From contig QQUY01000003.1 of assembly GCA_003385635.1 (NCBI GenBank), positions 496,001-560,000 on the forward strand: a stretch of 64,000 nucleotides of DNA, written 5' to 3'. Below, piece by piece: positions 18,577 through 27,278 of this stretch. The notes under the pieces are model-generated. The model did not search any database and was not told the DNA's origin. It saw only the letters and a list, made by a program, of their open reading frames with translations. The stretch is from Acidobacteriota bacterium. GTDB lineage: Bacteria > Acidobacteriota > Blastocatellia > Pyrinomonadales > Pyrinomonadaceae. How positions within the stretch are numbered: the stretch's first letter is position 1; each line of letters starts with the position of its first letter. The position numbers were made by a program, and so were the translations under genes.

Positions 18577-20000
18577 TATTCCTCGGCAAGCAGCCTGCCT
18601 ATCACCTCGCGGATCTCCTTCTTCCTGGACTCTCCGGCACCCGTTTCGACATACCTGACAATTCCCTTGCGATCAATTATGACAGTAGTCGGAATCGACT
18701 GGGCGCCGTAGAGAATCTGGTTTGCTTGTCCATCGGCGATCACCAAGGGGTAAGGCAGGCCCTCCTTTACTTTGAACTTCTTGAGGAACTCGATCTCCTG
18801 CGCTTGCGAAGCCTGCCCACCTTCAGCCTGCCCGTAGTAGCGCGTGACACCGAGAATGACGAGCCCGTCGTCGGAGAGCGTCTCGTGCCAGTTTGCGAGA
18901 TCGGGAAATGCCTCAAAACAAGGGCCGCACCAGGTCGCCCAGAAATCCAGTAGAACTACTTTTCCGCGGAGCGATTTCAAGGGCGCCGGACTTGAAGGTA
19001 TCCAATGCGCGATGTCTGTAAGTTCCGGCGCGGGGTCTCCAAGGATCTGATAGTGCTTTCTTCGTTTCTTGAGATTGTTCTGGACCTGTCCGCGAAGCGA
19101 GATGTCTTTGAAATCCGCCTGAACCGAAACCAGTGCGTCATTGTAATGAGCAAGCGCGCTCGATTTACGGCCGGTCTCGATCTTGTACTTGATCAACTCG
19201 TCGATCGCCCTGAAGTATATGCTGTGAGACTGCACTTTTGCGCCGTACTCTTTCATCGTGGAAAGGACGGCTTCGGCCTTTTCCTGGTTCTTGTTATCCC
19301 GCTCGATCTCGAAAGCGGTCACTCCAGCATCCAAAAACTGACTTAGTGCCCTCGCCCTCGATTCTTCTTCAAAGAGCAGCGTCGTAGTCGCTTCGAACGC
19401 CTTGTGAGCGTGTGGGGCCGCTTCTGAATACCGTCGTTCAAGACGGTAGCTGTGAGCCACCTGTTTCTCCATCTTTGCCTGCTCCGAAAGCCTGACCGGT
19501 TTGCTGGAGTAGTAATCGACGAGCGTGCTTTCCACTTTCGCAAAGTCCTTCTGCTCGGCGGCCATCACGACGACCACTGAACGAGCGGTCTGTTTCATCT
19601 CATCGTATTCGTTTGACGGTAGCAGGAGGAACCGTTCAAATGCCAGCGCCGCATCGGTGGAGTTTGTCGCAAGCCAGTGCAGCCTTCCAAGGTAATAAAG
19701 ATCCAGCCCGGACAACTCCGTTCGGGATGCAGCCTCTGCCGCGAACTTCGCTGCGAGCTGTTTCTGCTCCTGAAGAATCTGCCTGTGTACTTTTTCGCTG
19801 TACGGTGCGTTCTCTTGCTCAAGCTCCGTGAACTTGTCCCGGGCATAGTTTGTCGCTTCCGTGTAGAGCTCAAGAAGGGATTTCTGCGAAAGGTCCTCAC
19901 CAGAGAACGCTTCCGGAAGCGTGTCCGGCGTTCGGCCGGACTGCCCGTATGCCGGCATCAGCAGCAACAAGAGAAAAAATGGCGCTAAAAACTTTTTCAT
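18576..20000 (-). CDS. Exported TlpA-like thioredoxin-domain protein
   Basis: The 474-residue protein has an N-terminal signal peptide (about 1-20, cleaved near YGQ), a long helical TPR-like region (about 40-310) and a C-terminal thioredoxin-like domain from about 320. The redox motif is WCGPC with cysteines at 358 and 361, and the cis-proline region is SIPTT. It probably acts in the periplasm on disulfides of exported proteins or on cytochrome c maturation. The long helical insert in front of the TlpA domain is common in Acidobacteriota and Bacteroidota relatives. Its stop overlaps the methyltransferase start. Confidence 0.85.
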   Translation of the reverse strand: MKKFLAPFFLLLLLMPAYGQSGRTPDTLPEAFSGEDLSQKSLLELYTEATNYARDKFTELEQENAPYSEKVHRQILQEQKQLAAKFAAEAASRTELSGLDLYYLGRLHWLATNSTDAALAFERFLLLPSNEYDEMKQTARSVVVVMAAEQKDFAKVESTLVDYYSSKPVRLSEQAKMEKQVAHSYRLERRYSEAAPHAHKAFEATTTLLFEEESRARALSQFLDAGVTAFEIERDNKNQEKAEAVLSTMKEYGAKVQSHSIYFRAIDELIKYKIETGRKSSALAHYNDALVSVQADFKDISLRGQVQNNLKKRRKHYQILGDPAPELTDIAHWIPSSPAPLKSLRGKVVLLDFWATWCGPCFEAFPDLANWHETLSDDGLVILGVTRYYGQAEGGQASQAQEIEFLKKFKVKEGLPYPLVIADGQANQILYGAQSIPTTVIIDRKGIVRYVETGAGESRKKEIREVIGRLLAEE

Positions 20001-20012
20001 AAAACTCGAAAT

Positions 20013-21152
20013 CTACACCACGCTCGCACGAACGGAATTCCTGCTGAACAACCTTAGATACTTGTTCTCGGTTCCAGACACGATCTTTTCAGCGAGGATC
20101 TCACCGGTTATGGGCGCGAGAAGGATGCCATTCCTGTAGTGGCCTACGGCCGCGAAAGTGCGCTGGCGCCCAGGTAAGACGCCGATGTATGGACGATCGC
20201 TGGAACAGTACGGACGCAGACCCGACCATTTGTCAGCGATCCTCAAGTTTTCGAGGCTCGGGGAGATCTCTATAGCGATTCTTCGGATCCGTCCTATGCC
20301 TTCATCCGTGATCCGGTCGTCGAAACCTGCATCCTCTGTCGTTGACCCAGCAAGGATTCGGCCCATCTTTCTGGGAACAATGTATCCGCGATGACTGTAG
20401 ATAACCTTCCGGAAGAACCTTTTCACGCCATCAAACGCGATCATCTGGCCGCGGACCGGTCGTATCTCCGGAATACCCGCTCCGGGCCCCGCGCCTTCGA
20501 TAAGAGAGGTCCACGATCCTGCTGCTACCACCAACTTGGAGGCCTGGATATTCTTCTCGTCAGCAGTGATCGCTGACGTTTCACTCGCCGTCTCATCGAT
20601 CTTAACGACCTCACACCCCGTTTCGATCTTGATGCCATTCAGCCGCGCGAATTCGATCAACGCTCGAAGCAGCGCCCGGTTCTCAACCTGTCGGTCATCC
20701 GGAAAGAACAGAGACCCAAGTGAGTCGGGGGAAGCGAACGGCTCAAGCCTATGAGTCTCGGAGGCCGAAAGACGTTCGACCCGCATTCCCGCTGCTGTCT
20801 GCCACTCGAACCGCCGGCCAAGTTCGACCAGATCCTGGTCGGTAAACGCAAGGTAGAGGGTGCCTTCGTCGTCAAGTTCGATGTCGATACCTGTTTCATC
20901 CAGCAGTTCAGCCGCGAACGTTGAGTACCTGCGATTCGACTCGATGCAGAATCGAAAGAAATCGTCCGGTGCATCAGCCTCAGCCTGAGGGGCAAGCATT
21001 CCGGCAGCGGCGAACGACGCTTCGCGTCCCGGAAGAGATCTTTCCAGGACCGTAATGTCCCGGACGCCCTTGTTCCAGAGCGCTCTCGCGACAGACAGGC
21101 CGATCACGCCTCCGCCAACTATCAATACGTCTGATCTGTGCTCTCCCGACAT
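20013..21152 (-). CDS. thiO: Glycine oxidase ThiO (FAD-dependent)
   Basis: ThiO oxidises glycine to iminoglycine for the thiazole half of thiamine. The 379-residue flavoprotein has the FAD-binding GGGVIGLSVA motif at residues 13-22, an ERSLPGREAS loop and a C-terminal substrate domain with the SGLRPYCSSDRPYIG segment typical of ThiO/DadA enzymes. No other thiamine genes lie nearby, and no TPP riboswitch is visible upstream. A related D-amino-acid dehydrogenase activity therefore remains possible. The gap to the upstream LolA-like gene is filled with repeats. Confidence 0.82.
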   Translation of the reverse strand: MSGEHRSDVLIVGGGVIGLSVARALWNKGVRDITVLERSLPGREASFAAAGMLAPQAEADAPDDFFRFCIESNRRYSTFAAELLDETGIDIELDDEGTLYLAFTDQDLVELGRRFEWQTAAGMRVERLSASETHRLEPFASPDSLGSLFFPDDRQVENRALLRALIEFARLNGIKIETGCEVVKIDETASETSAITADEKNIQASKLVVAAGSWTSLIEGAGPGAGIPEIRPVRGQMIAFDGVKRFFRKVIYSHRGYIVPRKMGRILAGSTTEDAGFDDRITDEGIGRIRRIAIEISPSLENLRIADKWSGLRPYCSSDRPYIGVLPGRQRTFAAVGHYRNGILLAPITGEILAEKIVSGTENKYLRLFSRNSVRASVV

Positions 21153-21264
21153 GATTGATCCGAAACTCCCATTTTAGAACAGACGGTTGCCGAATCATAG
21201 CTTTCGGACGGGAGGCCTAGGCGGGGAATTCTCAATAGAGTGAAAGGAAAGGTGCTGGCAAAGA

Positions 21265-21290
21265 AGAGGCTGCCTGAACAGGCAGCCTCT
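21265..21290 (-). terminator. Rho-independent terminator-like hairpin
   Basis: A perfect 12-bp stem (AGAGGCTGCCTG and its complement) with a two-base loop, followed on the minus strand by TTCTTT. It could terminate the LolA-like transcript. A related hairpin is at 41356-41379. Confidence 0.7.
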
Positions 21291-21478
21291 ATTGATGCCC
21301 GGAACTTACACCGAAAGTTCCGCAAGTTCATTGCAGCGGGTGTACATGGCTAAACGAAGCTGATTAAGGTCCGACGAGCTTCAGCTTGTCGCGCCTCCCC
21401 GCTACCGGCTATTGGCGCAAACTAAAGTTCGCGCGACAAAAGGCAGCGCGAGTCCTGCTCTAAACGGTGGTATTAGCT

Positions 21479-21520
21479 AACTCGGAACTCGGAACTGGGA
21501 ACTTGGAATTCGGAACTAGC
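21479..21520. repeat. Heptanucleotide array, AACTCGG type
   Basis: Six consecutive 7-base units of the form AACTCGG, AACTCGG, AACTGGG, AACTTGG, AATTCGG, AACTAGC, with further degenerate units after them. Confidence 0.85.
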
Positions 21521-21557
21521 CATTCCCAATTATCAATCGTACTTTCGCGTCCCGCTT

Positions 21558-21588
21558 AGGCACGCTCCCTCACGGTCGCGTTTCCGCC
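21558..21588 (+). repeat. Dispersed 31-bp repeat, copy 1
   Basis: AGGCACGCTCCCTCACGG and the following 13 bases match, with few differences, two copies at 28629-28659 and 28763-28793. All three copies lie next to GGAACTC-type heptamers. Confidence 0.8.
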
Positions 21589-21639
21589 GACTCAGCCTCG
21601 CGTCTAGTTTGAATCTTAAGTTAACTATGAACCCAATTT

Positions 21640-21667
21640 GGAACTCGAAACTTGGAACTCGAAACTA
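21640..21667. repeat. Heptanucleotide array overlapping a stop codon
   Basis: Four units GGAACTC, GAAACTT, GGAACTC, GAAACTA. The last three bases are the TAG stop codon (minus strand) of the LolA-like gene. Confidence 0.85.
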
Positions 21668-22444
21668 TATCCCGCCTTCCGGAGCTTTGTAGTAGTTCTT
21701 GTCGACATCAGCCCATTTCGCAGGATCGAACAAGTTCATATCCAGATCGACGCCTGTGCGGACTTCTGTGTACTCTTCAAGAAAGAATTTGTTTCCATTG
21801 ACGAGAAAAACGACTTCCGGCGCTACCCATCCTCCGCCCTTGGCTTTGAAATACTTGTTGAACTGGATCTCCTGGACCGATTCTCCGTTCGGCCCCGCCG
21901 GTTTGATCAGCTTCGTAAAGTAGAGATGCTCCTTGTCGATCCAGAACTGATGCGTTCTTTCATCGCCTTTCTTCGCCCCGACGACCCAAACCGGCCTGCC
22001 TTCCCAGCTGTTCTCACTAACGATCGAAAGGTCGTAGTTCATCGACTTTAGTTGCTCAACAGAATCCTTGACCGGCTGGCCGTAGACGTCAAAACCAAGC
22101 ACCATTAGGTCGTGTACACGCGGCGCGGAATTGGCCAGCTTTCCACCTCTGAAAGTGTGTTGTTTGCCGTCAACGAACATCATTCCGTTGCCTGAATCAA
22201 GGGGCCCGAAGTCGATTCGGAGCTTGCCGGGAAGCGACATTGCTTCGTACCAGACAGTTTTCGTAACTGATCCGTCCTGAGCCCATTGGGTGTTCTTCTG
22301 AACAAAGGTCATCGTCTTGTACCACTTACCTTTGTACTTGTCGTGCATCGCCTGAAGGACGTCCTCGCCGCTCTTCATCTTCGAGGCCATCGCCGGGATG
22401 CAGGCCGCTGCGATCACAACGACCGCAAGAATTGTCTTTCTCAT
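21665..22444 (-). CDS. LolA-like exported protein
   Basis: The 259-residue protein has a signal peptide (about 1-20, ending MAS) and the beta-rich fold of outer-membrane lipoprotein-sorting proteins (LolA/LolB-like). Short segments such as SLPGKLRIDFGPL and GRPVWVVGAKKGD are typical of this family in Acidobacteriota. It probably binds lipid or lipoprotein acyl chains in the periplasm. It is transcribed divergently from the isocitrate dehydrogenase gene. Its stop codon lies inside a heptamer array. Family membership is inferred from overall pattern, not from a catalytic motif. Confidence 0.65.
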   Translation of the reverse strand: MRKTILAVVVIAAACIPAMASKMKSGEDVLQAMHDKYKGKWYKTMTFVQKNTQWAQDGSVTKTVWYEAMSLPGKLRIDFGPLDSGNGMMFVDGKQHTFRGGKLANSAPRVHDLMVLGFDVYGQPVKDSVEQLKSMNYDLSIVSENSWEGRPVWVVGAKKGDERTHQFWIDKEHLYFTKLIKPAGPNGESVQEIQFNKYFKAKGGGWVAPEVVFLVNGNKFFLEEYTEVRTGVDLDMNLFDPAKWADVDKNYYKAPEGGI

Positions 22445-22609
22445 TTAACTCTCCTGTTAATTGATAGGATTTATGCAGGCTGAGCGTTAAAACGGACGGA
22501 CACAGGAATTGTTTCAACACCGCCGGGTTTCTGCTGTTAGCTTTCAGCCCTGAGTTTGAATAGAATAGCCTTTGTTCAGAACAGTTTATTTGATATCGAA
22601 TTGACCGAT

Positions 22610-23614
22610 ATGGCGAAACACACGATCACCCTGATCCCGGGCGACGGGATCGGTCCGGAGATAATCGCGGCTACAGTGAGGGTCATTGAGGCTTCGGGAG
22701 TCGACATTACATGGGAGTCCCAGATAGCCGGCTCGCACGCGCAGGAAAAAGTCGGTACGACCCTTCCCAACGACCTGATCGAATCGATCCGGAAGAACAA
22801 GGTCGCTCTCAAGGGGCCCTTGACGACTCCTGTCGGCAAGGGATTCACGTCGGTCAATGTAGGGCTTAGAAAGGCGCTTGATCTTTATGCCAACGTCCGT
22901 CCGATCAAGGCTTTGCCAAATGTCCCGTGCCGTTACCCGGAGCTCGATCTCGTCGTCATGCGCGAGAATACCGAGAGTCTTTACGCCGGTCTCGAGCACG
23001 TGGTCGTCCCCGGCGTTGTCGAATCTCTGAAGATCATCACAGAAAAAGCGTCCACAAGAATTGCCCAGTATGCTTTCGACTTTGCCCGTGACAATGGCCG
23101 CAAAAAGGTCACGGCGATGCACAAGGCGAACATCATGAAGCTTTCGGACGGGTTGTTCCTCGATTGCTTCTACAAGGTCGCGAAGGATTTTCCCGAGATC
23201 GAAGCAGACGACAAGATCATCGACAATGCCTGCATGCAGCTGGTTATGCGGCCCGAGCAGTTCGAGGTGATCGTAATGGAGAACCTTTACGGCGACATCG
23301 TTTCTGATCTCTGCGCTGGTTTGATCGGAGGTCTCGGACTTGCGCCCGGTGCGAACATAGGCGAACAGGGAGCAGTGTTCGAAGCTGTACACGGATCGGC
23401 CCCCGACATCGCGGGACAGGGGATCGCAAACCCGACAGCTGTCATGATATCCGGAATAATGATGCTCAGGCACATCGGAGAACGAGATGCGGCTGACAAA
23501 GTCGAGAAGGCCCTGTTCAGCGTTTTTGAAGATTCCGATATACGCACGCCGGATCTGGGCGGAACCGCATCGACTTCGGATTTTGCCTCTTCGGTTATTG
23601 AGAAGATGAGTTAA
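22610..23614 (+). CDS. NAD-type isocitrate/isopropylmalate dehydrogenase family protein
   Basis: A beta-decarboxylating dehydrogenase of 334 residues. It begins with ITLIPGDGIGPEI and has RENTESLYAGLEH, the KANIMKLSDGLF lysine motif, GLGLAPGANIGE and VHGSAPDIAGQGIANP. The RENTES motif, in place of the leuB-type RELTGG, points to NAD-dependent isocitrate dehydrogenase acting in the TCA cycle rather than to leucine synthesis. Homoisocitrate dehydrogenase is a less likely alternative. The ATG at 22610 starts the conserved region; a TTG at 22556 would add 18 unconserved residues. A nonamer repeat array begins at the base after the TAA stop. Confidence 0.82.
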   Translation: MAKHTITLIPGDGIGPEIIAATVRVIEASGVDITWESQIAGSHAQEKVGTTLPNDLIESIRKNKVALKGPLTTPVGKGFTSVNVGLRKALDLYANVRPIKALPNVPCRYPELDLVVMRENTESLYAGLEHVVVPGVVESLKIITEKASTRIAQYAFDFARDNGRKKVTAMHKANIMKLSDGLFLDCFYKVAKDFPEIEADDKIIDNACMQLVMRPEQFEVIVMENLYGDIVSDLCAGLIGGLGLAPGANIGEQGAVFEAVHGSAPDIAGQGIANPTAVMISGIMMLRHIGERDAADKVEKALFSVFEDSDIRTPDLGGTASTSDFASSVIEKMS

Positions 23615-23857
23615 GTGAGTTTCGTGAGTCTGTCGAGTCTGTTGAGTCGCGAGCCCGCGAAGCGGGCGTCATATCAATAGCCCCATGCAAGCCGAAGGCG
23701 CAGCGTGGAGTTAAGAGCGAAAAATATCCGCACGCCGCGTAGCGGCGCAACCAAACGAAGGTCGCCCCTTCGGGGCAAAGATTTCGTTAGTCTCAACAGA
23801 CTCAACAGACTCAACGGACTCAACAGACTCGACAGACTCAATAGACTGAACAGACTG
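23615..23857. repeat. Inverted pair of nonanucleotide arrays with hairpin-rich interior
   Basis: The left arm (23615-23650) has four 9-base units such as GTGAGTCTG and TCGAGTCTG, starting directly after the dehydrogenase stop. The right arm (23786-23857) has eight units such as AACAGACTC, the reverse complement of the left word, and ends two bases before the next ATG. The interior carries three GC-rich hairpins with 2-3-base loops, near 23653-23667, 23738-23750 and 23764-23775. Confidence 0.85.
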
Positions 23858-23859
23858 AT

Positions 23860-24468
23860 ATGTCAGGCCTTTGGGAAAACCCCGCTTCGCACGGAGAAAT
23901 TCTCAAGAAGGTGTGGAAGCATCTGGATCTAGGAGTGCTGGATTCGAAGCATCCGTTCCATACGCCCGTATTCGGAACGGTCTGTGACGCCAGTCCGGAA
24001 ATGAGGGTAGTAGTTCTCAGAAGGTTTTGGCGCCGCCCACCCGCGATCGCATTTCACTCTCACTCCGGGTCACCAAAGATCGAACAACTCAGATCAAATC
24101 CCCGGTGCACGTGGGTTTTTTATCATCCAGATGAGAATTTTCAGACAAGAATCTCAGGAATTGCCGAGGTGATCACCGACGGCGATCTGGCAGATGAGCA
24201 ATGGGCGGCGACTTCATTTTTCGCCCGGAGGTGCTATATCGGAAAAGCGCCCTCGCAAACAAGTAAGAAGCCTTCTCACGGAATGCCGAAGGAGATCGTT
24301 GAGAGGGAGCCTTCCGCCGAGGAAAGCAAAGCCGGGAGAGATAACTTCGCTGTAATCCTTTCGAAAATCGCGACCGTCGACGTGGTGGAGCTGGACGTAC
24401 GCGGCCACCGCAGATCCTTTTTTGACTGGCGCGGAGGTGAGCTCAAGACTTCCTGGCTCACCCCTTAA
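23860..24468 (+). CDS. Pyridoxamine 5'-phosphate oxidase-like flavin protein
   Basis: The 202-residue protein resembles the FMN-binding split-barrel family. VVLRRFWRRPPAIAFHSHSGSPKIEQLRSNP (positions 49-79) contains the flavin-barrel strands and the PKIEQLRSNP loop typical of PNPOx-like proteins, followed by a C-terminal segment ending DWRGGELKTSWLTP. True PdxH enzymes are slightly longer and have a more conserved C-terminus, so this may instead be a general flavin reductase. The ATG lies two bases after a nonamer array, with no recognisable Shine-Dalgarno. Confidence 0.75.
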   Translation: MSGLWENPASHGEILKKVWKHLDLGVLDSKHPFHTPVFGTVCDASPEMRVVVLRRFWRRPPAIAFHSHSGSPKIEQLRSNPRCTWVFYHPDENFQTRISGIAEVITDGDLADEQWAATSFFARRCYIGKAPSQTSKKPSHGMPKEIVEREPSAEESKAGRDNFAVILSKIATVDVVELDVRGHRRSFFDWRGGELKTSWLTP

Positions 24469-24479
24469 ACCCTGGACAA

Positions 24480-25130
24480 CTAGCGATTTGCCGCAGTGCA
24501 CGCTTCTTCGAGGATCGCGCGGGCGGCGGAATTTGAAGAAGTGGATACATCCGCATCTTTTACCTTGGGTCGGGTGATCTCGTTCGATCGCCAATAGAAC
24601 AGGCTTTTTACGACGTTCAGTTCCTTTGTATCGCAGTCGCCTTCCCAAAGTTCAGAATTGAACTTAAAATCTTCCGCTTTCTTTTTCGGAGCCCGGTCCA
24701 TTATGAACTTGAAATAGGCCTTCTTGTTATCAGGCACCATCCGTGTCCAAAACCTTATGTTGTCCTTGTAGCGGACGATCTGGGAAGTATTCAGATAGAA
24801 CCTGACCACAAAATCCTGGGTCTTTGGGGTACTACCGATAAACAGCCAGGCCGCCTGTTTCCAGGGATCGTCCATTTTTATGCGAATCCTCTCCCGGCGC
24901 ACCCAGCCTTCTGTTTCCCCTGACGAAACACGGGTCCATTTTCGGTCGAGATACGCGTTCTCGACGGTGATCTGGGAGCCTCTCGGAAGTGGTTTTAAGA
25001 GTGCGGAGCCCGAATTAGGCTCGCGGAGAAGTTTGGCCTCGACGTCTTGTACGGTCGCGGTGGTCTGTGCAGTAATGCCGATCGCAAGAAACGGAAACAG
25101 TAAGACGGCAAGCGATCCCCCTAGTCGCAT
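24480..25130 (-). CDS. Exported SH3b-domain protein
   Basis: A 216-residue exported protein with a signal peptide (about 1-22, ending TAQ) and a bacterial SH3 domain at about residues 28-80 (SGSALLKPLPRGSQITVEN and a WTRVSSGETEGWVRR stretch). SH3b domains usually bind cell-wall peptides. The remaining 130 residues are not recognised. The start at 25130 is chosen over an upstream TTG because AGGAGG stands four bases before the ATG and a clean signal peptide follows. It is convergent with the PNPOx-like gene, 11 bases apart. Confidence 0.75.
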   Translation of the reverse strand: MRLGGSLAVLLFPFLAIGITAQTTATVQDVEAKLLREPNSGSALLKPLPRGSQITVENAYLDRKWTRVSSGETEGWVRRERIRIKMDDPWKQAAWLFIGSTPKTQDFVVRFYLNTSQIVRYKDNIRFWTRMVPDNKKAYFKFIMDRAPKKKAEDFKFNSELWEGDCDTKELNVVKSLFYWRSNEITRPKVKDADVSTSSNSAARAILEEACTAANR

Positions 25131-25238
25131 AGTTCCTCCTAAGCAGGTGTTTCCCCGCGCTCCATGCGGGGCGGTCCTGAACACGACTCGAGCGATCGCT
25201 CTTAACTGACTAAGATAAAGGTTGTGGTTTTCGGCTTA

Positions 25239-26567
25239 CTACTTTCTTGCTCTTTTCGCTTTCGACCTGCCTCCGTTCATCAGCTGTTCGATCTCTTCGG
25301 CCTCTTTCGGGACCTTGGTTGTCAGGTTTCGGTTGCCTTCTTCGGTGACCAGAACGTCATCCTCGATGCGGATACCGATCCCCCTGTATTTGGCCGGCGC
25401 GGAATTGTCATCCGGCGGCACATAAATGCCGGGCTCGACGGTCAAGACCATCCCCGGCGCAAACGGACGCGATGATTTTGCTTCCTGATCCTCGAAGTAC
25501 CTGCCGGCGTCGTGAACGTCCATTCCTATATAGTGTCCAACTCCGTGCATGTAATACTTTTCGTACTTCTTATTCTTGATCAGGGTCTTTGTCGCACCCT
25601 TCAAAAGTCCGATCTTCTTCATTCCCTCGGTCAGCATCTCGATCGAGAGGTCCTGCCGCTCTTTTATCGTCGTCCCTGTAACCGTTGCGTCACAACAAGC
25701 CTTTTGAGTTTCCAGGACGATGTCGTAAATATCGCGCTGAGCCCTTGTGAACTTGCCGTTTACAGGAAAGGTCCTCGTGATATCCGACGCGTAGCCCTTG
25801 TACTCGGCTCCCGCGTCGATCAGTAGCAGGTCGCCGTCCTTGAGATCCGCGTTGTTGTCTACGTAATGAAGGATGGTGGCGTTCTCGCCTCCGCCTACGA
25901 TGGAGTTGTAGGCGACGCCCGCCGCACCCTTGTCCTTCATATAAGCTTCCATCAGAGCCTCGACCTGAAACTCGTTCATTCCCGGCTTGACCTTTTTCAT
26001 CGCCAGTCTATGAGCGTCAGCTGCGATCGTTGCGGACGTCTGCATCAGCTCGATCTCTTCTTCGGTCTTGTGAAGCCGCATCTCGTGAATCACGATCGTC
26101 GGATCGACGATCGTATGTGGCGGATATGCGGTTTTGAGCCTTCGGAAGCGCTGGTTCGAAAGATAGTCGAGGATCAGTTCATCAAGGTCCCTGTCCACTC
26201 CGAACCTGTAGTAAAGCTTTTCGTGCCCGTCAAGAAGCTTGCCGAGCTCCTTCTCGAACTTCTCGATCGGAAGTGCTTTTTGAACTTCATAGTTCTTCTT
26301 CGCGCCTTCGGTGCCTTCTCGCCTGCCGTACCACGTCTCCATCAATGGATCTCGCGGGCGGACGAACATCGTGTATTTCGTTCTTTTCCCGGGAGTGATC
26401 ACAGCTATCGCATCGGGCTCCGGAAATCCGGTCAGATACCAGAAATCCGAGTCCTGCCGGAACTTGTACTCGGTGTCGTAACTGCGTGTCTTTTCGTGCG
26501 CGGCGGGAATTATAGCGATCGAGTTCTTGCCGATCTCGTCGATAAATTTCTTCAGCTGAGGTCTCAT
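25239..26567 (-). CDS. pepP: Xaa-Pro aminopeptidase (M24B)
   Basis: Removes N-terminal residues preceding proline. The 442-residue protein has the aminopeptidase P N-terminal domain (DSDFWYLTGFPEPDAIAV near 36-53) and the pita-bread metallopeptidase domain. The two-metal ligands are visible in LLIDAGAEYKGYASDITRTF (two Asp), HGVGHYIGMDVHD (His), TVEPGIY (Glu) and GIRIEDDVLV (Glu). The ATG at 26567 has AGGAGC six bases upstream; the longer reading frame adds 37 unconserved residues. No signal peptide, so cytoplasmic. Confidence 0.93.
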   Translation of the reverse strand: MRPQLKKFIDEIGKNSIAIIPAAHEKTRSYDTEYKFRQDSDFWYLTGFPEPDAIAVITPGKRTKYTMFVRPRDPLMETWYGRREGTEGAKKNYEVQKALPIEKFEKELGKLLDGHEKLYYRFGVDRDLDELILDYLSNQRFRRLKTAYPPHTIVDPTIVIHEMRLHKTEEEIELMQTSATIAADAHRLAMKKVKPGMNEFQVEALMEAYMKDKGAAGVAYNSIVGGGENATILHYVDNNADLKDGDLLLIDAGAEYKGYASDITRTFPVNGKFTRAQRDIYDIVLETQKACCDATVTGTTIKERQDLSIEMLTEGMKKIGLLKGATKTLIKNKKYEKYYMHGVGHYIGMDVHDAGRYFEDQEAKSSRPFAPGMVLTVEPGIYVPPDDNSAPAKYRGIGIRIEDDVLVTEEGNRNLTTKVPKEAEEIEQLMNGGRSKAKRARK

Positions 26568-26679
26568 CAAAGCTCCTAAATGTATGATTTCGCGGAGTAT
26601 TGTAACCCAATTCTCCTGCGGCGGGAATACTTTCGTCTCCGAAGCGGCGTAGCTTGTTCGAAATCTCGTAGAAACCAAC

Positions 26680-26688
26680 TGCTATAAT
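26680..26688 (+). promoter_or_regulatory. Extended -10 promoter element
   Basis: TGCTATAAT matches the extended -10 consensus exactly and lies 33 bases upstream of the ATG at 26721, with an AAAGGAG Shine-Dalgarno between them. No good -35 is present, as expected for extended -10 promoters. Confidence 0.5.
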
Positions 26689-26720
26689 TCCGGCCAAAAT
26701 CTTTCTAAAGGAGTGCTCCT

Positions 26721-27269
26721 ATGAAGAAGTTCGTCATCTTGTTTTCCCTGTTACTTTCTGTATCAGCGGCCGCATTTGCCGATGAACTACCGCCACCGAA
26801 GAACACCGATCCCGTTGCCGGAACGTTGACCATTGTCCTCGACAAGGAAGCGAAGGAACCAAAGCTCCTTATCTCGCAGATCACGCTCGAAGAACTTTAC
26901 AACGGCAGCGAATCAGCGGGTCTTGCTTCTGTTTCCAGAACGCAGGCGCTTTTCGGCGGCCTTCTTTTGTCTATCTCTTTTGTCATCGGCGGAGTCTGGT
27001 TGGCGAGAAGGAGGGTTCGTTCTGCCGGTGTTGCGGCCGGTCTGATATTTACTTTCGCAACCGGCACCGTCCTGATCTCGGCCAATGTCGGTCCGCCTGC
27101 GGCGTATCGCTCGATCAACAGCGGATTGTTCAGTGAGGGAATGCAGAATCAGAAGTATGCCGGCGGCCCTATCAAGGTCCAGGTTTCTACCGAGATCGCT
27201 GACGGGGCAAGGCTGATCATTCCTCTGGCAAAAGAAGGCTCTGACAGTAAGAAGAAAACCGACGAATAG
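26721..27269 (+). CDS. Small exported membrane protein of unknown function
   Basis: I do not recognise this 182-residue protein. It has a cleavable signal peptide (1-20, ending AFA), a proline-rich start to the mature part, then two membrane helices (about 75-94 and 101-121) separated by a short arginine-rich turn (ARRRVRSAG), and a C-terminal domain ending in Lys/Asp/Glu. It has a good Shine-Dalgarno (AAAGGAG) and a likely extended -10 promoter. The following membrane-protein gene starts 9 bases after its stop, so the two probably form an operon. Confidence 0.65.
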   Translation: MKKFVILFSLLLSVSAAAFADELPPPKNTDPVAGTLTIVLDKEAKEPKLLISQITLEELYNGSESAGLASVSRTQALFGGLLLSISFVIGGVWLARRRVRSAGVAAGLIFTFATGTVLISANVGPPAAYRSINSGLFSEGMQNQKYAGGPIKVQVSTEIADGARLIIPLAKEGSDSKKKTDE

Positions 27270-27278
27270 ATCGAAGCT

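Larger units (their letters stand above)
21153..21664. other. Repeat-filled intergenic region
   Basis: These 512 bases hold no convincing gene. From left to right there are a 12-bp perfect hairpin (21265-21290), a region with small hairpins (for example GGAACTT with AAGTTCC near 21301-21321), a heptamer array (21479-21520), one copy of a 31-bp dispersed repeat (21558-21588) and a second heptamer array that runs into the stop codon of the LolA-like gene. Confidence 0.8.

Noticed and set aside
21153..21664. TPP riboswitch near thiO
   Set aside because: The gap consists of repeats and a terminator-like hairpin; no TPP aptamer core is visible, and thiO reads away from most of it.
22586..23473. 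295-codon open frame antisense to the isocitrate dehydrogenase gene
   Set aside because: It fully overlaps a well-conserved gene and has no recognisable motif; it is a shadow frame.
25866..26579. 237-codon open frame antisense to pepP
   Set aside because: Shadow of a conserved metallopeptidase, with no independent start signal.
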